The notes under the pieces were generated by a model. The model was not told the DNA's origin. It was given only the letters and a program-made list of their open reading frames with translations, and ran no database searches. A stretch of 64,000 nucleotides of DNA. It comes from Acidobacteriota bacterium (GTDB lineage Bacteria > Acidobacteriota > Terriglobia > Bryobacterales > Bryobacteraceae). Location of the stretch: the NCBI GenBank assembly GCA_018268715.1, contig JAFDVZ010000002.1:987632-1051631 (forward strand). Direction: 5' to 3'. The translations under genes were made by a program, and so were the position numbers. Of this stretch, positions 36,406 to 45,444 are shown in pieces. Each line of letters begins with the position of its first letter. Positions within the stretch are counted from its first letter, which is position 1.

Positions 36406-38177
36406 CAGTGTGCCTCCCCCGCCAGACGCATTGCGTACTCGCGCACCCGCTTCCAGGCATCGGCATCAATGTTGGCGAACTTCGGTGAGCGGACCTCGGC
36501 GTCGTCGATGGTCGCATTCGACCAGTCGTCCGGATCCGTGTCGGCGATCGCGGGACGCGCCGTCCACCACTCATCCGGAATCGTGCCATTGAACCGGCGC
36601 GCCGCCTCTTCGCGGGATCCGAGCGCCTTTAAGACCGCGAGGTCCTGTAGCGCGTTCCGCTCGGCTTTCAGACGAATGGAGGCCAGCGGGCCACGTACGC
36701 CGAAGCGGTCGCCCGGATATACCAGCGTCTCGCCGCCGCCATTCGATTGGAACCACGGGTCCGGCCCGGGATCCACCGTTTGCCAGCGCACGAACCCGTC
36801 GACGCCCATCTGCCAGGTTCGCAGCGGATCGGTGGCCATGTGCGACAGCGGTTCGCTGACAGGCGGCGTCCCGCCATAGATCCAGACGATGTCGCCGCGC
36901 TGCTTCAGAGCGGGCAGAGCCTCGCGATACCAGGAGAACATTCCGCCGCCACACACCCAAAAATTCACTACGCCGGCCAGTTCGCGGAACTGGCGCTCCA
37001 TGGTCCAACTGACGTCGGCGCGGAACACGAACTTCACCGGCGATCCGGCGGGCACGGCCGCGCGCATCAAGCGGGCGTATTCCTTCATGTAGGCGTAATC
37101 GCGGGCAAAGCGCGCCTCGTCGCCGTCCCACGGGAATCCCTTGTATCGCTTCTTGTGATTGAAAAACAATTCGAGCCGCGTTTGTGTCCAGCCCTTCTCC
37201 CGGAAATGGCCCTCCATGGCGGACATCACGTTCACGAACTCGCGCTCGTACCCCGCCTCGCCCCACCACAGGAACGACGCCGGCCATTCCGGATTCACCG
37301 GTAGGTACGCGAACGGGACGGGGCGCGGTCCCCGACGGGTTCGCGCGAACGCCGACCCGTCAAACAGCGGACCATAATGGCGGTCGTAGGCAGTCCAGTC
37401 GGCGATGCGCCTCGTTTTTCCGCTGCCCTCAAGGCGCGGCGCGAACTCCGGTCCTACCTTGCCGCCGTGGCCATAGCCGAGTTGATGGAACACTCCCCGA
37501 TGTTCATAAAACAGCCGGTGATAAGCGTGAATCAACTCGTAGAACTGTTCCGAATCGTAGAATCCCGGCGCCAACGCGAGCTTCGGATACTGCGAGGAAA
37601 ACCATGAGGTCCCATAGGAGTTGTGATCGATCGCCACCGCATCGTCGGCCGGGATAGCGCCGGGCAACACCCGAACGCGCAGAGGCATCGACGATTCCGT
37701 TCCGTCGCCATTCAGCCGGACCGTGACAGCGTACGCGCCGGGCCGCGCCCGTTCCGGAATCCACACGTCGATCCAGAACGCTTGCGCCGTCTGGCCGGCC
37801 ACTCGATTGTCGGGATCGGGCAGCGTCCCCGAGTACGGGGTACGCACCGGAATCAAGGCGTCTGGATAGTGCCGTTTCGCCGCCGGGACCCAGTGGAGCC
37901 ACTCGCGGTAGACATCGGTTTCAAGACCGCTGGCGACGGGAAAGGCGTCCACCGACAGCCGGTACCCGCCGGGCCGCGCGAGCTTTACGGCGACCTGGCA
38001 CGACACGTATCCGCCGCGCGCTCCTTCGAGTTCGATCGACCGCGACGGCGGAGAGGCGCCGGCTTCGATGACCATGCCTGACGCGTCGAAACGCATCGAA
38101 TCGGCGAGCGCGGTCAACTCGCCCGCGGCGGCGATCGTCCATAGGCCGCAGAGCGCGGCGCATAACGAGAGCTTCAC
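36405..38177 (-). CDS. Secreted DUF4091 glycoside hydrolase-like protein
   Basis: 590 residues with signal peptide (MKLSLCAALCGLWTIAAAG). A beta-sandwich N-terminal domain ('QAFWIDVWIPERARPGAYAV') precedes a barrel-like region and a C-terminal 'PLRTWQMGVDGFVRWQTVDP' and 'NGGGETLVYPG', which are hallmarks of the DUF4091/GH123-related family. GH123 enzymes cleave beta-N-acetylgalactosaminides, but the substrate here is unproven. The start is GTG at 38177. It is the first gene of a three-gene coupled set (38177 to 32633). Confidence 0.8.
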   Translation of the reverse strand: MKLSLCAALCGLWTIAAAGELTALADSMRFDASGMVIEAGASPPSRSIELEGARGGYVSCQVAVKLARPGGYRLSVDAFPVASGLETDVYREWLHWVPAAKRHYPDALIPVRTPYSGTLPDPDNRVAGQTAQAFWIDVWIPERARPGAYAVTVRLNGDGTESSMPLRVRVLPGAIPADDAVAIDHNSYGTSWFSSQYPKLALAPGFYDSEQFYELIHAYHRLFYEHRGVFHQLGYGHGGKVGPEFAPRLEGSGKTRRIADWTAYDRHYGPLFDGSAFARTRRGPRPVPFAYLPVNPEWPASFLWWGEAGYEREFVNVMSAMEGHFREKGWTQTRLELFFNHKKRYKGFPWDGDEARFARDYAYMKEYARLMRAAVPAGSPVKFVFRADVSWTMERQFRELAGVVNFWVCGGGMFSWYREALPALKQRGDIVWIYGGTPPVSEPLSHMATDPLRTWQMGVDGFVRWQTVDPGPDPWFQSNGGGETLVYPGDRFGVRGPLASIRLKAERNALQDLAVLKALGSREEAARRFNGTIPDEWWTARPAIADTDPDDWSNATIDDAEVRSPKFANIDADAWKRVREYAMRLAGEAH

Positions 38178-38281
38178 GCAGCCGAATATAGCTCAACGGC
38201 GCGAAGGCAGGTTTGTTAAGTGCCGCCCGGTCGCCTACGAGGGATATCGCGCCAGGGGTCCGCTTGATGTAGTGTGGACAT

Positions 38282-38566
38282 GTGGACGAACGCAATTTCT
38301 ACCGCGAGAGCCAGACCACCAAACCGGTGACCCTGAATTGTCCGTTCTGCAAGACCGCCGATACGTATGATCTGCGTTGGCTGGTGCGGAAGAAGATCGA
38401 TCGCCTGCCGCCGCACGCCGACGAACGCGCCCGGGCCATATTCAAGAAGGCGCAAAGCTACATGGTGCTGATGGACGACAAGGTGGCGTGCAAGAACATG
38501 CGCTGCCGCAAACGTTTTGACGTCTCCGGCATCCGCACGACGGCGTTTCTGGTGGAAGGCGCATGA
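38282..38566 (+). CDS. Zinc-ribbon hypothetical protein
   Basis: Small cytoplasmic protein of 94 residues. Two cysteine pairs, 'NCPFCKTAD' and 'ACKNMRCRKRF', separated by a charged helix, suggest a single zinc ribbon. No function is recognised. GTG at 38282 is the start with the fullest N-terminus; there is no strong ribosome binding site. The stop overlaps the start of the thioesterase gene by 4 nt (ATGA), so the two are probably co-translated. Confidence 0.72.
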   Translation: MDERNFYRESQTTKPVTLNCPFCKTADTYDLRWLVRKKIDRLPPHADERARAIFKKAQSYMVLMDDKVACKNMRCRKRFDVSGIRTTAFLVEGA

Positions 38567-38967
38567 GCGAGGCAGGGGAAGCCTATGAGCTTCCCATAGT
38601 GGTGGAGGCGTCGGATATCGACGAACTCGGCCATGTGAACAACGTCGTCTACGTGCGATGGGTGCAGGATGCCGCCGTGGCGCACTGGCGGGCCGAGGCG
38701 CCCCAGCAGGATCAGGAGCAACTGGTCTGGATCGTGTTGCGCCATGAGATCGACTACCGATTGCCAGCGGTGTTGGGCGATTCGGTCGTCGCACGCACCT
38801 GGGTCGGTTCAGCCAGTCGCGTGCGGTTCGAACGGCTTACCGAACTGCTACGGGCCTCGGACCGGAAGTTGCTGGCCGGCGCGCGAACGGTTTGGTGTCC
38901 GCTCGACCGCGAAACCGGCCGACCCGCAGCCGTCAGCGCCGAGGTCCGTGCTCGCTTTTCCCGCTGA
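38563..38967 (+). CDS. Hotdog-fold acyl-CoA thioesterase (4HBT/YbgC-like)
   Basis: 134 residues. 'ASDIDELGHVNNVVYVRWVQDAA' contains the family active-site pattern D-x3-x-GHVNN-x2-Y, with the aspartate/histidine region of YbgC/FadM-type thioesterases; 'RHEIDYRLPAVLGDSVVART' matches the next conserved strand-loop. Hydrolyses acyl-CoA or a similar thioester in the cytoplasm; chain-length preference cannot be told. Coupled to the preceding zinc-ribbon gene. Confidence 0.9.
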   Translation: MSEAGEAYELPIVVEASDIDELGHVNNVVYVRWVQDAAVAHWRAEAPQQDQEQLVWIVLRHEIDYRLPAVLGDSVVARTWVGSASRVRFERLTELLRASDRKLLAGARTVWCPLDRETGRPAAVSAEVRARFSR

Positions 38968-39046
38968 GCCGAGGCCGGATCGCGGGGGGAGTCGTCCCTG
39001 ATAATCTGGTGACGACAAGCACACCCTAATCTCCGGTGCACCGCAA

Positions 39047-40138
39047 ATGAAATACACTCTTCCGGCCGTGGCTGCGTTAGCCCTTTCGACGGCGCTGTTG
39101 GCTCAAGCGCCCGCCCGTAATCACTCCTGGTGGCGCGATCCCGCCCCTGGCGCTGGTCGCCCGTTCACAACCGGCGCCAAGACCCTGCCGCTGATATCGG
39201 TGAAAGGCGCCCGCTTCGTCGATCCCGACGGAAAGCCGGTTCTGTTCCGCGGCGTCTCCATCTCCGATCCCGACAAGCTCGTGATGCAAGGGCATTGGAA
39301 CAAGGAACACTTCGCCAAGGCCAGGGAACTCGGCACGACGGTGCTGCGAATTCCCGTGCACCCGGTGGCGTGGCGCGAAGTGGGCGGCATCCAGTACGTC
39401 AAACTCCTCGACCAGGCGGTGGAATGGTGCACCGACCTTGGCATGTACGTGATAATCGACTGGCATTCGATCGGAAATCTCACTACCGGCGTCTATCAGG
39501 ATCCCATGTACGACACCACCCGCGAAGAGACATTCGCCTTCTGGCGCGCGATGTCGCGACACTACAACGGCCACAACACCGTCGCCTTCTTCGAACTGTT
39601 TAATGAGCCCGCCGCGTTCGGCCGGGTATCGTGGGAAGACTGGAAGCGGACGGTGGAGGACGAGATCGCCATCATTCGCGCCAATAACCGGCAGGCGATC
39701 CCCCTGGTGGCCGGCTTCGACTGGGCCTACGACCTGACTCCGCTGCGTCTGAATCCCATCGCCGCCGAAGGCATCGGCTACACCACTCATCCGTACATGT
39801 TCAAACGCCAGGAGCCCTGGGAGCCCAGGTGGGAGGAGGATTTTGGCTTTGCGGCCGCGAAATACCCCATGATCGCCACTGAGTTCGGCGGATTCGCAGC
39901 GCCCGCCGGAAGCGCCTCGACCGCGCCCGCTCCGGCGGCCGGGCGCAGCATGCCGCGCCTGATGGCGAACCCAAACTACGGTCCGGCGATCATCAAGTAT
40001 CTCGAAGGCAAGGGCATCAGTTGGGTGACGTGGTGCTTCGATCCGGAATGGGGTCCGTCGCTGCTCGCCGACTGGAGTTATAAGCTAAGTCCTTCAGGAG
40101 AATTCACGCGCGCGGCGATGAAAGGAGAGTTGAAATAG
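39047..40138 (+). CDS. Secreted GH5 glycoside hydrolase (cellulase/mannanase family)
   Basis: 363 residues with signal peptide (MKYTLPAVAALALSTALLAQ). TIM-barrel GH5 motifs: 'GKPVLFRGVSISDP', 'VLRIPVHPVAW', 'LGMYVIIDWHS', the acid/base E187 in 'FFELFNEPAAF', and the nucleophile E279 in 'MIATEFGGFA'. Acts on beta-1,4-glucan or mannan. It lies 3 nt upstream of a GH26 gene, so the pair probably works together on mannan-type hemicellulose. The subfamily cannot be fixed by eye. Confidence 0.92.
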   Translation: MKYTLPAVAALALSTALLAQAPARNHSWWRDPAPGAGRPFTTGAKTLPLISVKGARFVDPDGKPVLFRGVSISDPDKLVMQGHWNKEHFAKARELGTTVLRIPVHPVAWREVGGIQYVKLLDQAVEWCTDLGMYVIIDWHSIGNLTTGVYQDPMYDTTREETFAFWRAMSRHYNGHNTVAFFELFNEPAAFGRVSWEDWKRTVEDEIAIIRANNRQAIPLVAGFDWAYDLTPLRLNPIAAEGIGYTTHPYMFKRQEPWEPRWEEDFGFAAAKYPMIATEFGGFAAPAGSASTAPAPAAGRSMPRLMANPNYGPAIIKYLEGKGISWVTWCFDPEWGPSLLADWSYKLSPSGEFTRAAMKGELK

Positions 40139-40141
40139 ACT

Positions 40142-41248
40142 ATGTCCCGGTCAGCCATTCCGCTCATCGCGTTGGCCGTCGCCTCGGCGGTGGTTGCGCA
40201 GACCCCGCCTCCGGCCGCTCTGGAAACGCAGCAGATCCGTCCGCCGTCTCCGCCCCCGTACGCCTGCGACCCCGTCAACGCGAACGCCAGCGCTGAAGCC
40301 CGGGCGTTGCTCAAGAACCTGTGTGCTATCTCGGGTAAGTCGATCCTGTCCGGGCAGCATAACTTCCCCGCCCATCTCTCGCAACACAGCGAAAAATTGG
40401 CGCAAGCGGCCGGGAAATATCCGGCCGTCTGGGGATCCGATTTCGGCTTCACCGGCGGCGACGACAAAGACTCCGTGGCCCACCGTCAGGAAATGATAGA
40501 TGAGGCTAAGAAGCAGGCCGCGCAAGGGTCGATCATCACGCTGTGTTGGCACATGCTCCGCCCCACGGAGGATGAGCCTGGCTCTCCGATGACGGCCTGG
40601 CGGGGCAGCGTGCAGGCTCGTCTCACCGATGAACAGTGGGCCGAACTGATAACGCCCGACACGCCCCTGCACAAGCGCTGGGAGCAGTACATGGACACGG
40701 CCGCCGGCTATCTGAAGCAGTTGCGCGACGCGCACGTTCCGGTCCTGTTCCGGCCCATGCATGAAAACAACGGGTCGTTCTTCTGGTGGGGTGGACGTCC
40801 CGGCATGGGAGGCACGGCCGAGTTATTCCGGCAAGTGTACGCCCGCATGGTGTACGTCCATCATCTCGACAACCTGCTGTGGGTCTGGAACCAGAACGGC
40901 CCCGCGCCGACCGGCGAGTTCATTAACTTCTTCCCGGGTCAGAAATACGTCGACATCGTGAGTTACGACAATTACCGTCCGCTCGCGGATCGGTTCTACT
41001 ATGAGTTAATGGACCTGGCCGAAGGCAAGCCGGTCGCGTTGGGCGAAATCGGACAGCCGTTCGCTCCCGAACTGCTGAACACGCAGACTCGATGGGTCTA
41101 TTTCATGGGCTGGTCCGACATTTTCGAACGTAGCGGGGATTGCCGCCCGAACGAGGCCGCCGAGCAATGTCAGGGCCGGCAAGCCCGTCTGAAAGCGTTG
41201 TTCGCCGACCCGCGAGTCCTCGGCCGCGGCGAATTTCCGCCGAAATAG
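40142..41248 (+). CDS. Secreted GH26 beta-mannanase family protein
   Basis: 368 residues with signal peptide (MSRSAIPLIALAVASAVVAQ). GH26 barrel: 'ILSGQHNFP', 'AVWGSDFGF', the acid/base E208 in 'FRPMHENNGSFFWWG' (with the conserved preceding H207), and the nucleophile E302 in 'VALGEIGQPF'. Most GH26 enzymes are endo-beta-1,4-mannanases. It follows the GH5 gene by 3 nt, and its TAG directly abuts the stop of the convergent carboxylase gene. Confidence 0.93.
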   Translation: MSRSAIPLIALAVASAVVAQTPPPAALETQQIRPPSPPPYACDPVNANASAEARALLKNLCAISGKSILSGQHNFPAHLSQHSEKLAQAAGKYPAVWGSDFGFTGGDDKDSVAHRQEMIDEAKKQAAQGSIITLCWHMLRPTEDEPGSPMTAWRGSVQARLTDEQWAELITPDTPLHKRWEQYMDTAAGYLKQLRDAHVPVLFRPMHENNGSFFWWGGRPGMGGTAELFRQVYARMVYVHHLDNLLWVWNQNGPAPTGEFINFFPGQKYVDIVSYDNYRPLADRFYYELMDLAEGKPVALGEIGQPFAPELLNTQTRWVYFMGWSDIFERSGDCRPNEAAEQCQGRQARLKALFADPRVLGRGEFPPK

Positions 41249-42796
41249 CTACAGCGGAATATTGCCGTGCTTCTTGGGTGGATTCGTATCCACCTTCGTT
41301 TCCAGCATGCGTAACGCCCGAATCACGCGCGGCCGCGTCTCGTGCGGCTCGATGACGTCGTCGATATAGCCCTGCTCGGCCGCGACGAACGGACTGGCGA
41401 AGCGTTCACGGAACTCGGCGATCTTCTGCGCCCGCGCCGCCGTCGGATCGCTGGCCGCCGCGATCTCCCGCCGGTATACGACGTTCACCGCGCCTTCCGC
41501 GCCCATGACGGCGATTTCAGCGGTGGGATACGCCAGATTCACGTCGGCCCGAATATGTTTCGAGCCCATCACGCAATACGCCCCGCCATAGGCTTTGCGG
41601 GTAATAATGGTGATCTTCGGAACGGTCGCTTCAGCGTACGCGTACAGCAGTTTCGCGCCGTGACGAATGATGCCGCCAAACTCCTGATCGGTCCCTGGCA
41701 GGAAGCCCGGAACGTCCTCAAAGGTGACCAGCGGGATGTTAAACGCATCGCAGAACCGTACGAACCGGGCGCCCTTGGTGGATGAGTTGATGTCCAGGCA
41801 TCCGGCCAGAAAAGCGGGCTGGTTTGCGACGATGCCGATCGTGCGTCCGTCCATGCGGGCAAAGCCCACCACCATGTTCTTCGCGTAGTGCTCCATCACT
41901 TCGAAGAACACCGCGTCGTCCACTACGCGAGTGATGATGTCCTTGATGTCGTAAGGTTGATTCGACTCCTCTGGCACGATCGAATCGAGCTTGGCGTCCT
42001 GCCGCTCCGTCGGATCCTGGGTGGGCTTGCGCGGCGGATCCTCGCGGTTGTTCTGCGGCAGATAGGTGAGCAGCTCTCGGATCGACCGCAGGCAGTCGGC
42101 GTCCTCCGGCGCCAGGAAGTGCGCCACCCCGCTCACCGTGTTATGCGTCAGCCCGCCGCCCAATCGTTCCTTCGTAACATCCTCATGCGTCACCGTCTTG
42201 ATCACGTCCGGACCGGTGACGAACATGTGGCTGGTCTTATCCACCATGAAAATGAAGTCGGTCAGCGCGGGCGAGTACACGGCGCCCCCGGCGCAGGGGC
42301 CCATGATGGCGGAAATCTGCGGCACCACGCCGCTCGAAATAGTGTTGCGCAGGAAGATGTCGGCGTATCCCGCCAGCGACATCACTCCTTCCTGGATCCT
42401 CGCGCCGCCTGAATCGTTCAGTCCGATCACGGGCGCTCCGGTCTTTAACGCAAGGTCCATGATCTTGCAGATCTTGCGCGCGTTCATCTCAGACAGCGAC
42501 CCGCCGAAGACCGTGAAATCCTGCGCAAACACATACGCCGGACGTCCGTGAATCAACCCATAGCCCGTGACGAAGCCGTCGCCGTCCACCGTCTCCTTGT
42601 CCATGCCGAAGTCGCGGCAACGATGGCGGACAAGTTTGTCCACCTCCTCGAACGTTCCCTCGTCCAGCAGGAGTTCGATTCGCTCGCGCGCCGACAACTT
42701 GCCCTCGCGATGCTGTCGCTCCTTGCGCTCCGCTCCGCCGCCGGCCTCCGCGCTTGCATGGCGCCGCCGGACTTCGTCCAGCCTGTCTGTGGGCAT
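41249..42796 (-). CDS. pccB: Acyl-CoA carboxylase carboxyltransferase (propionyl-CoA carboxylase beta) subunit
   Basis: 515 residues, carboxyltransferase subunit that moves CO2 from carboxybiotin to an acyl-CoA. Crotonase-fold repeats: '[20 protein letters not shown]', '[19 protein letters not shown]', '[19 protein letters not shown]' and the C-terminal '[20 protein letters not shown]', '[14 protein letters not shown]'. This matches PccB/MmdA-type proteins. The biotin-carrying alpha subunit is not in the window. ATG at 42796 (MPTDRL) is preferred; ATG at 42817 would nearly touch the divergent gene. Confidence 0.93.
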   Translation of the reverse strand: MPTDRLDEVRRRHASAEAGGGAERKERQHREGKLSARERIELLLDEGTFEEVDKLVRHRCRDFGMDKETVDGDGFVTGYGLIHGRPAYVFAQDFTVFGGSLSEMNARKICKIMDLALKTGAPVIGLNDSGGARIQEGVMSLAGYADIFLRNTISSGVVPQISAIMGPCAGGAVYSPALTDFIFMVDKTSHMFVTGPDVIKTVTHEDVTKERLGGGLTHNTVSGVAHFLAPEDADCLRSIRELLTYLPQNNREDPPRKPTQDPTERQDAKLDSIVPEESNQPYDIKDIITRVVDDAVFFEVMEHYAKNMVVGFARMDGRTIGIVANQPAFLAGCLDINSSTKGARFVRFCDAFNIPLVTFEDVPGFLPGTDQEFGGIIRHGAKLLYAYAEATVPKITIITRKAYGGAYCVMGSKHIRADVNLAYPTAEIAVMGAEGAVNVVYRREIAAASDPTAARAQKIAEFRERFASPFVAAEQGYIDDVIEPHETRPRVIRALRMLETKVDTNPPKKHGNIPL

Positions 42797-42821
42797 ACGA
42801 ACCACAGTATCATCCAAAAAG

Positions 42822-44534
42822 GTGGAGTTAGAACCCAGCCCGGATTTCTCACGCTGGCTTGAGGCTTACCGCCCGCTTTATGGGGACGCCGCGACGCCCG
42901 AGTTGTTCGCCGCTCAGCAGGGATTCGTGGCGATGCCCGGCGTTTCCGCAGAAGCCGACGCGGAGTTGTATCGCAAGACCATTGCGCGGCCCGCCCGCCA
43001 TGCCCTCGGCGAATACTTCACGCCCGCCTGGCTCGCGGACTTCGTGCTCGATCGTCTGGACTACCGCGGCGACGGCGCCCTGCTCGACCCATCGGCCGGC
43101 CTGGGCGTGTTTGTCGAACGGGCCATCGCTCGCGGAGGCTCCGACGTGGCCGGCTTCGAAGTGAATCCGCTAACCGCCCGCCGTGCTCACTCGCGTGGCC
43201 TTCCGGTCGAACTCCGCGACACGCTTCGCAATCCGGGAACACGCCGGTTCGCCTTCATCGCAGGCAATCCGCCATGGGTCAACTGGCGATACCTGAACGC
43301 CGCCTACCGGGACCGCATCGCGCCTCTTTGGAGCGAATACGGCCTGCTTCCCCGATCGGGTCTGTCTGCGCGTTTGGGGGCCGGAATGGATGATGTCAGC
43401 ATCCTGTTCACGTACCTTTGCGCCGACCGCCTGCTCGACCACGGCGGCCGTATGGGCCTGCTGTTGCCGCGGACTCTGTTCCAATCGGCGGGAGGCGGCC
43501 GCGGCTTTCGGCGCTTCGAACTTCCCGCCGGCCGCTTTCTCAGAGTATGCGCCGTGCACGAAGCGCCGGATCCGTCGCCGTTTCCCGGAGCGATGAACCA
43601 GACGGTGGCGGCGATTTTCGAAGTCAGCGGATCGCCGCCGGTCTATCCCGCCGCGTGGTTTCGCGGCGGCGAGCAATGGAACGCGCGGCCGGTCGGCCGG
43701 GATGTTCTCTCGCCTTGGATGGTGACGCGGGCGGGGTCGCAACTGGAGAGGCTCGGCGGCCCCGCCGCGTATCGCGCGCGCGTCGGCGCTCACACGGGCG
43801 GGGCGACCGGCGTCTTCTGGGTGGACGTGTTGGATCGACAACCCGGCGTCGCCGTCATCCGGAATCGCGGGGCAGCGGGGCGCTCGGAGTGGCCCACCGT
43901 TACGGCCGAAATCGAGCCCGACTTCATTCGGACGCTCGCCCGCGGCCGGGACACGTACCGCTGGACTGTTCAGCCCTCCGCTTCCATCCTGCTGCCGCAC
44001 GGCGACGACGGCGCACCGGTTCCCACAGAGGAGATGCGCCTCCACTACCCGCGGACTTTCGCCTACTTCGAACAATTTCGCGACCGCATGTTCGATCGGC
44101 CGCACTATCGCGCGCACTTCGCCCGAAGCAACGCGCCCTACTGGAGCATGTACAACGTTGGGGGTTACACCTTCGCCAAGTTCCGCGTGGTGTGGCGCGA
44201 GCAAAGCACGCGTTTTGAATCCGCCGTCATTGAGGACCCACGCGTCGTGGCCGATGCGAAGCTCGTGGTGGTGGCCTGCGAATCCTCCGATGAGGCCCAC
44301 TATCTCGCGGGCATGCTGAATTCGGCGGCGGCCGGCGAATTCGTTCAGTCTTACTCATTACGTGTTCAGATGAGCACGCACGTGCTGCGACACCTGCGGG
44401 TTCCTCGCTTCGACCCCGCGGATGCGCTCTGCCTTGAGTTGGCGGGCCTATCGCGGCGGGCGCACGCCGGCGTGAGCGTCGCCACGGAGATCGACCACAC
44501 CGCCGAGGCTGTCTTCGATCATGACGGCGCGTAG
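42822..44534 (+). CDS. N6-adenine DNA methyltransferase (Eco57I/type IIG-like), orphan
   Basis: 570 residues. SAM-binding motif I '[16 protein letters not shown]' and catalytic motif IV 'GNPPWVNW' (NPPW) identify an adenine-N6 methylase. The C-terminal part with '[19 protein letters not shown]' and '[18 protein letters not shown]' is the usual target-recognition region. No restriction endonuclease motif or neighbour is present, so it may be a solitary regulatory methylase or a type IIG remnant. Start is the GTG at 42822 with AAAAAG before it; the longer in-frame reading is antisense to the carboxylase gene. The 3' end overlaps the Kir gene by 16 bp. Confidence 0.85.
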   Translation: MELEPSPDFSRWLEAYRPLYGDAATPELFAAQQGFVAMPGVSAEADAELYRKTIARPARHALGEYFTPAWLADFVLDRLDYRGDGALLDPSAGLGVFVERAIARGGSDVAGFEVNPLTARRAHSRGLPVELRDTLRNPGTRRFAFIAGNPPWVNWRYLNAAYRDRIAPLWSEYGLLPRSGLSARLGAGMDDVSILFTYLCADRLLDHGGRMGLLLPRTLFQSAGGGRGFRRFELPAGRFLRVCAVHEAPDPSPFPGAMNQTVAAIFEVSGSPPVYPAAWFRGGEQWNARPVGRDVLSPWMVTRAGSQLERLGGPAAYRARVGAHTGGATGVFWVDVLDRQPGVAVIRNRGAAGRSEWPTVTAEIEPDFIRTLARGRDTYRWTVQPSASILLPHGDDGAPVPTEEMRLHYPRTFAYFEQFRDRMFDRPHYRAHFARSNAPYWSMYNVGGYTFAKFRVVWREQSTRFESAVIEDPRVVADAKLVVVACESSDEAHYLAGMLNSAAAGEFVQSYSLRVQMSTHVLRHLRVPRFDPADALCLELAGLSRRAHAGVSVATEIDHTAEAVFDHDGA

Positions 44535-45433
44535 TCGGAGATGCGGTCCACGTATACGTCGATACCTCCGGCCGGGTCGATCTCGAACGCCGGCGTAAAG
44601 CGGCCAAACTCGATTTCGTCGAAACGATAGGAGTACCGGGCGTGAACAGTCTGGCTGAACGTGTCGTCGTAACCCTTCACCAGGATCATTAACTCCGCCT
44701 GTTGGCGTTCCAGGTCTTCCGCCGTCTTGCCGGACAAAGGACTGTCCGGCCCGATCGGATGCACCACGGTCCACGTCAGGGGAAAGAAGAAGATCGACGG
44801 CCGCTCCAGTTTCAGCACCGCGAAATTCCGTTTCAAGACGCCGTCCACGCGGTTGACGGTCATCAGCATCACGCGCGCCTCCACCTCGATCAGCAGGTTC
44901 GATCTGCGGTTCACGACGCGGAACTGCAAGCTCTGGCCGCCCTGATATGGCGTTATCAGGGCCTTCTCGCTGAAGGCGATGCGCGCCGACGGCTTGGAAA
45001 ATCTCCCGAATAGCAGCCCGGTTCCCAGTGCGAATCCGAACACTCCGAACATGGCCTCGATCGCCGCCACGATGTTGGCCGCCAGACCCTTCGGCGCGAT
45101 GCCTCCGTATCCCACCGTCGTCAGCGTCTGAGCGCTGAAGAAGAACACGTTCATGAAACGATGGCCCGGCGTGGCGCCGTCGGCTCCCGATAACTGTTCG
45201 GGTCCTACGATCCAGTACAAACCCGCGAACAGTGTGTTAATCGCCAGGTACGCGCCGACGGCGACCGCGATGAACGCTGGCCAACTCATATTGATGAGTT
45301 GCATGTACGGATGAAAGTCGCGCCAGGACACTCCGCGCCGGCGGATGTTGAACGATCCGTCGCGATTAATGGCGCGACTCAGCGCTCCGGCAACCTGGTT
45401 CGTCAACCCGGGATCGAAAGCCGCGTTTTGCAT
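44519..45433 (-). CDS. Inward-rectifier potassium channel (KirBac-type)
   Basis: 304 residues. Two transmembrane helices (about 50-75 and 110-140) flank a pore loop with the selectivity filter 'TLTTVGYGG'; the slide-helix region before the first helix ('SWRDFHPYMQLINMSWPAF') and a cytoplasmic immunoglobulin-like domain ('LQFRVVNRRSNLLIEVEARV', 'LTWTVVHPIGPDSPL') are classical Kir features. ATG at 45433 is chosen; a TTG/GTG-type start at 45517 would add 28 residues and overlap the divergent gene. The space to that gene is only 11 nt. Confidence 0.9.
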   Translation of the reverse strand: MQNAAFDPGLTNQVAGALSRAINRDGSFNIRRRGVSWRDFHPYMQLINMSWPAFIAVAVGAYLAINTLFAGLYWIVGPEQLSGADGATPGHRFMNVFFFSAQTLTTVGYGGIAPKGLAANIVAAIEAMFGVFGFALGTGLLFGRFSKPSARIAFSEKALITPYQGGQSLQFRVVNRRSNLLIEVEARVMLMTVNRVDGVLKRNFAVLKLERPSIFFFPLTWTVVHPIGPDSPLSGKTAEDLERQQAELMILVKGYDDTFSQTVHARYSYRFDEIEFGRFTPAFEIDPAGGIDVYVDRISDYAPS

Positions 45434-45444
45434 AAAGTATAAGG

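Noticed and set aside
41249-42796. Acyl-CoA carboxylase subunit as part of the BMC pathway (propionyl-CoA removal)
   Set aside because: It lies about 14 kb from the BMC locus with unrelated genes between; the link would rest only on the family name.
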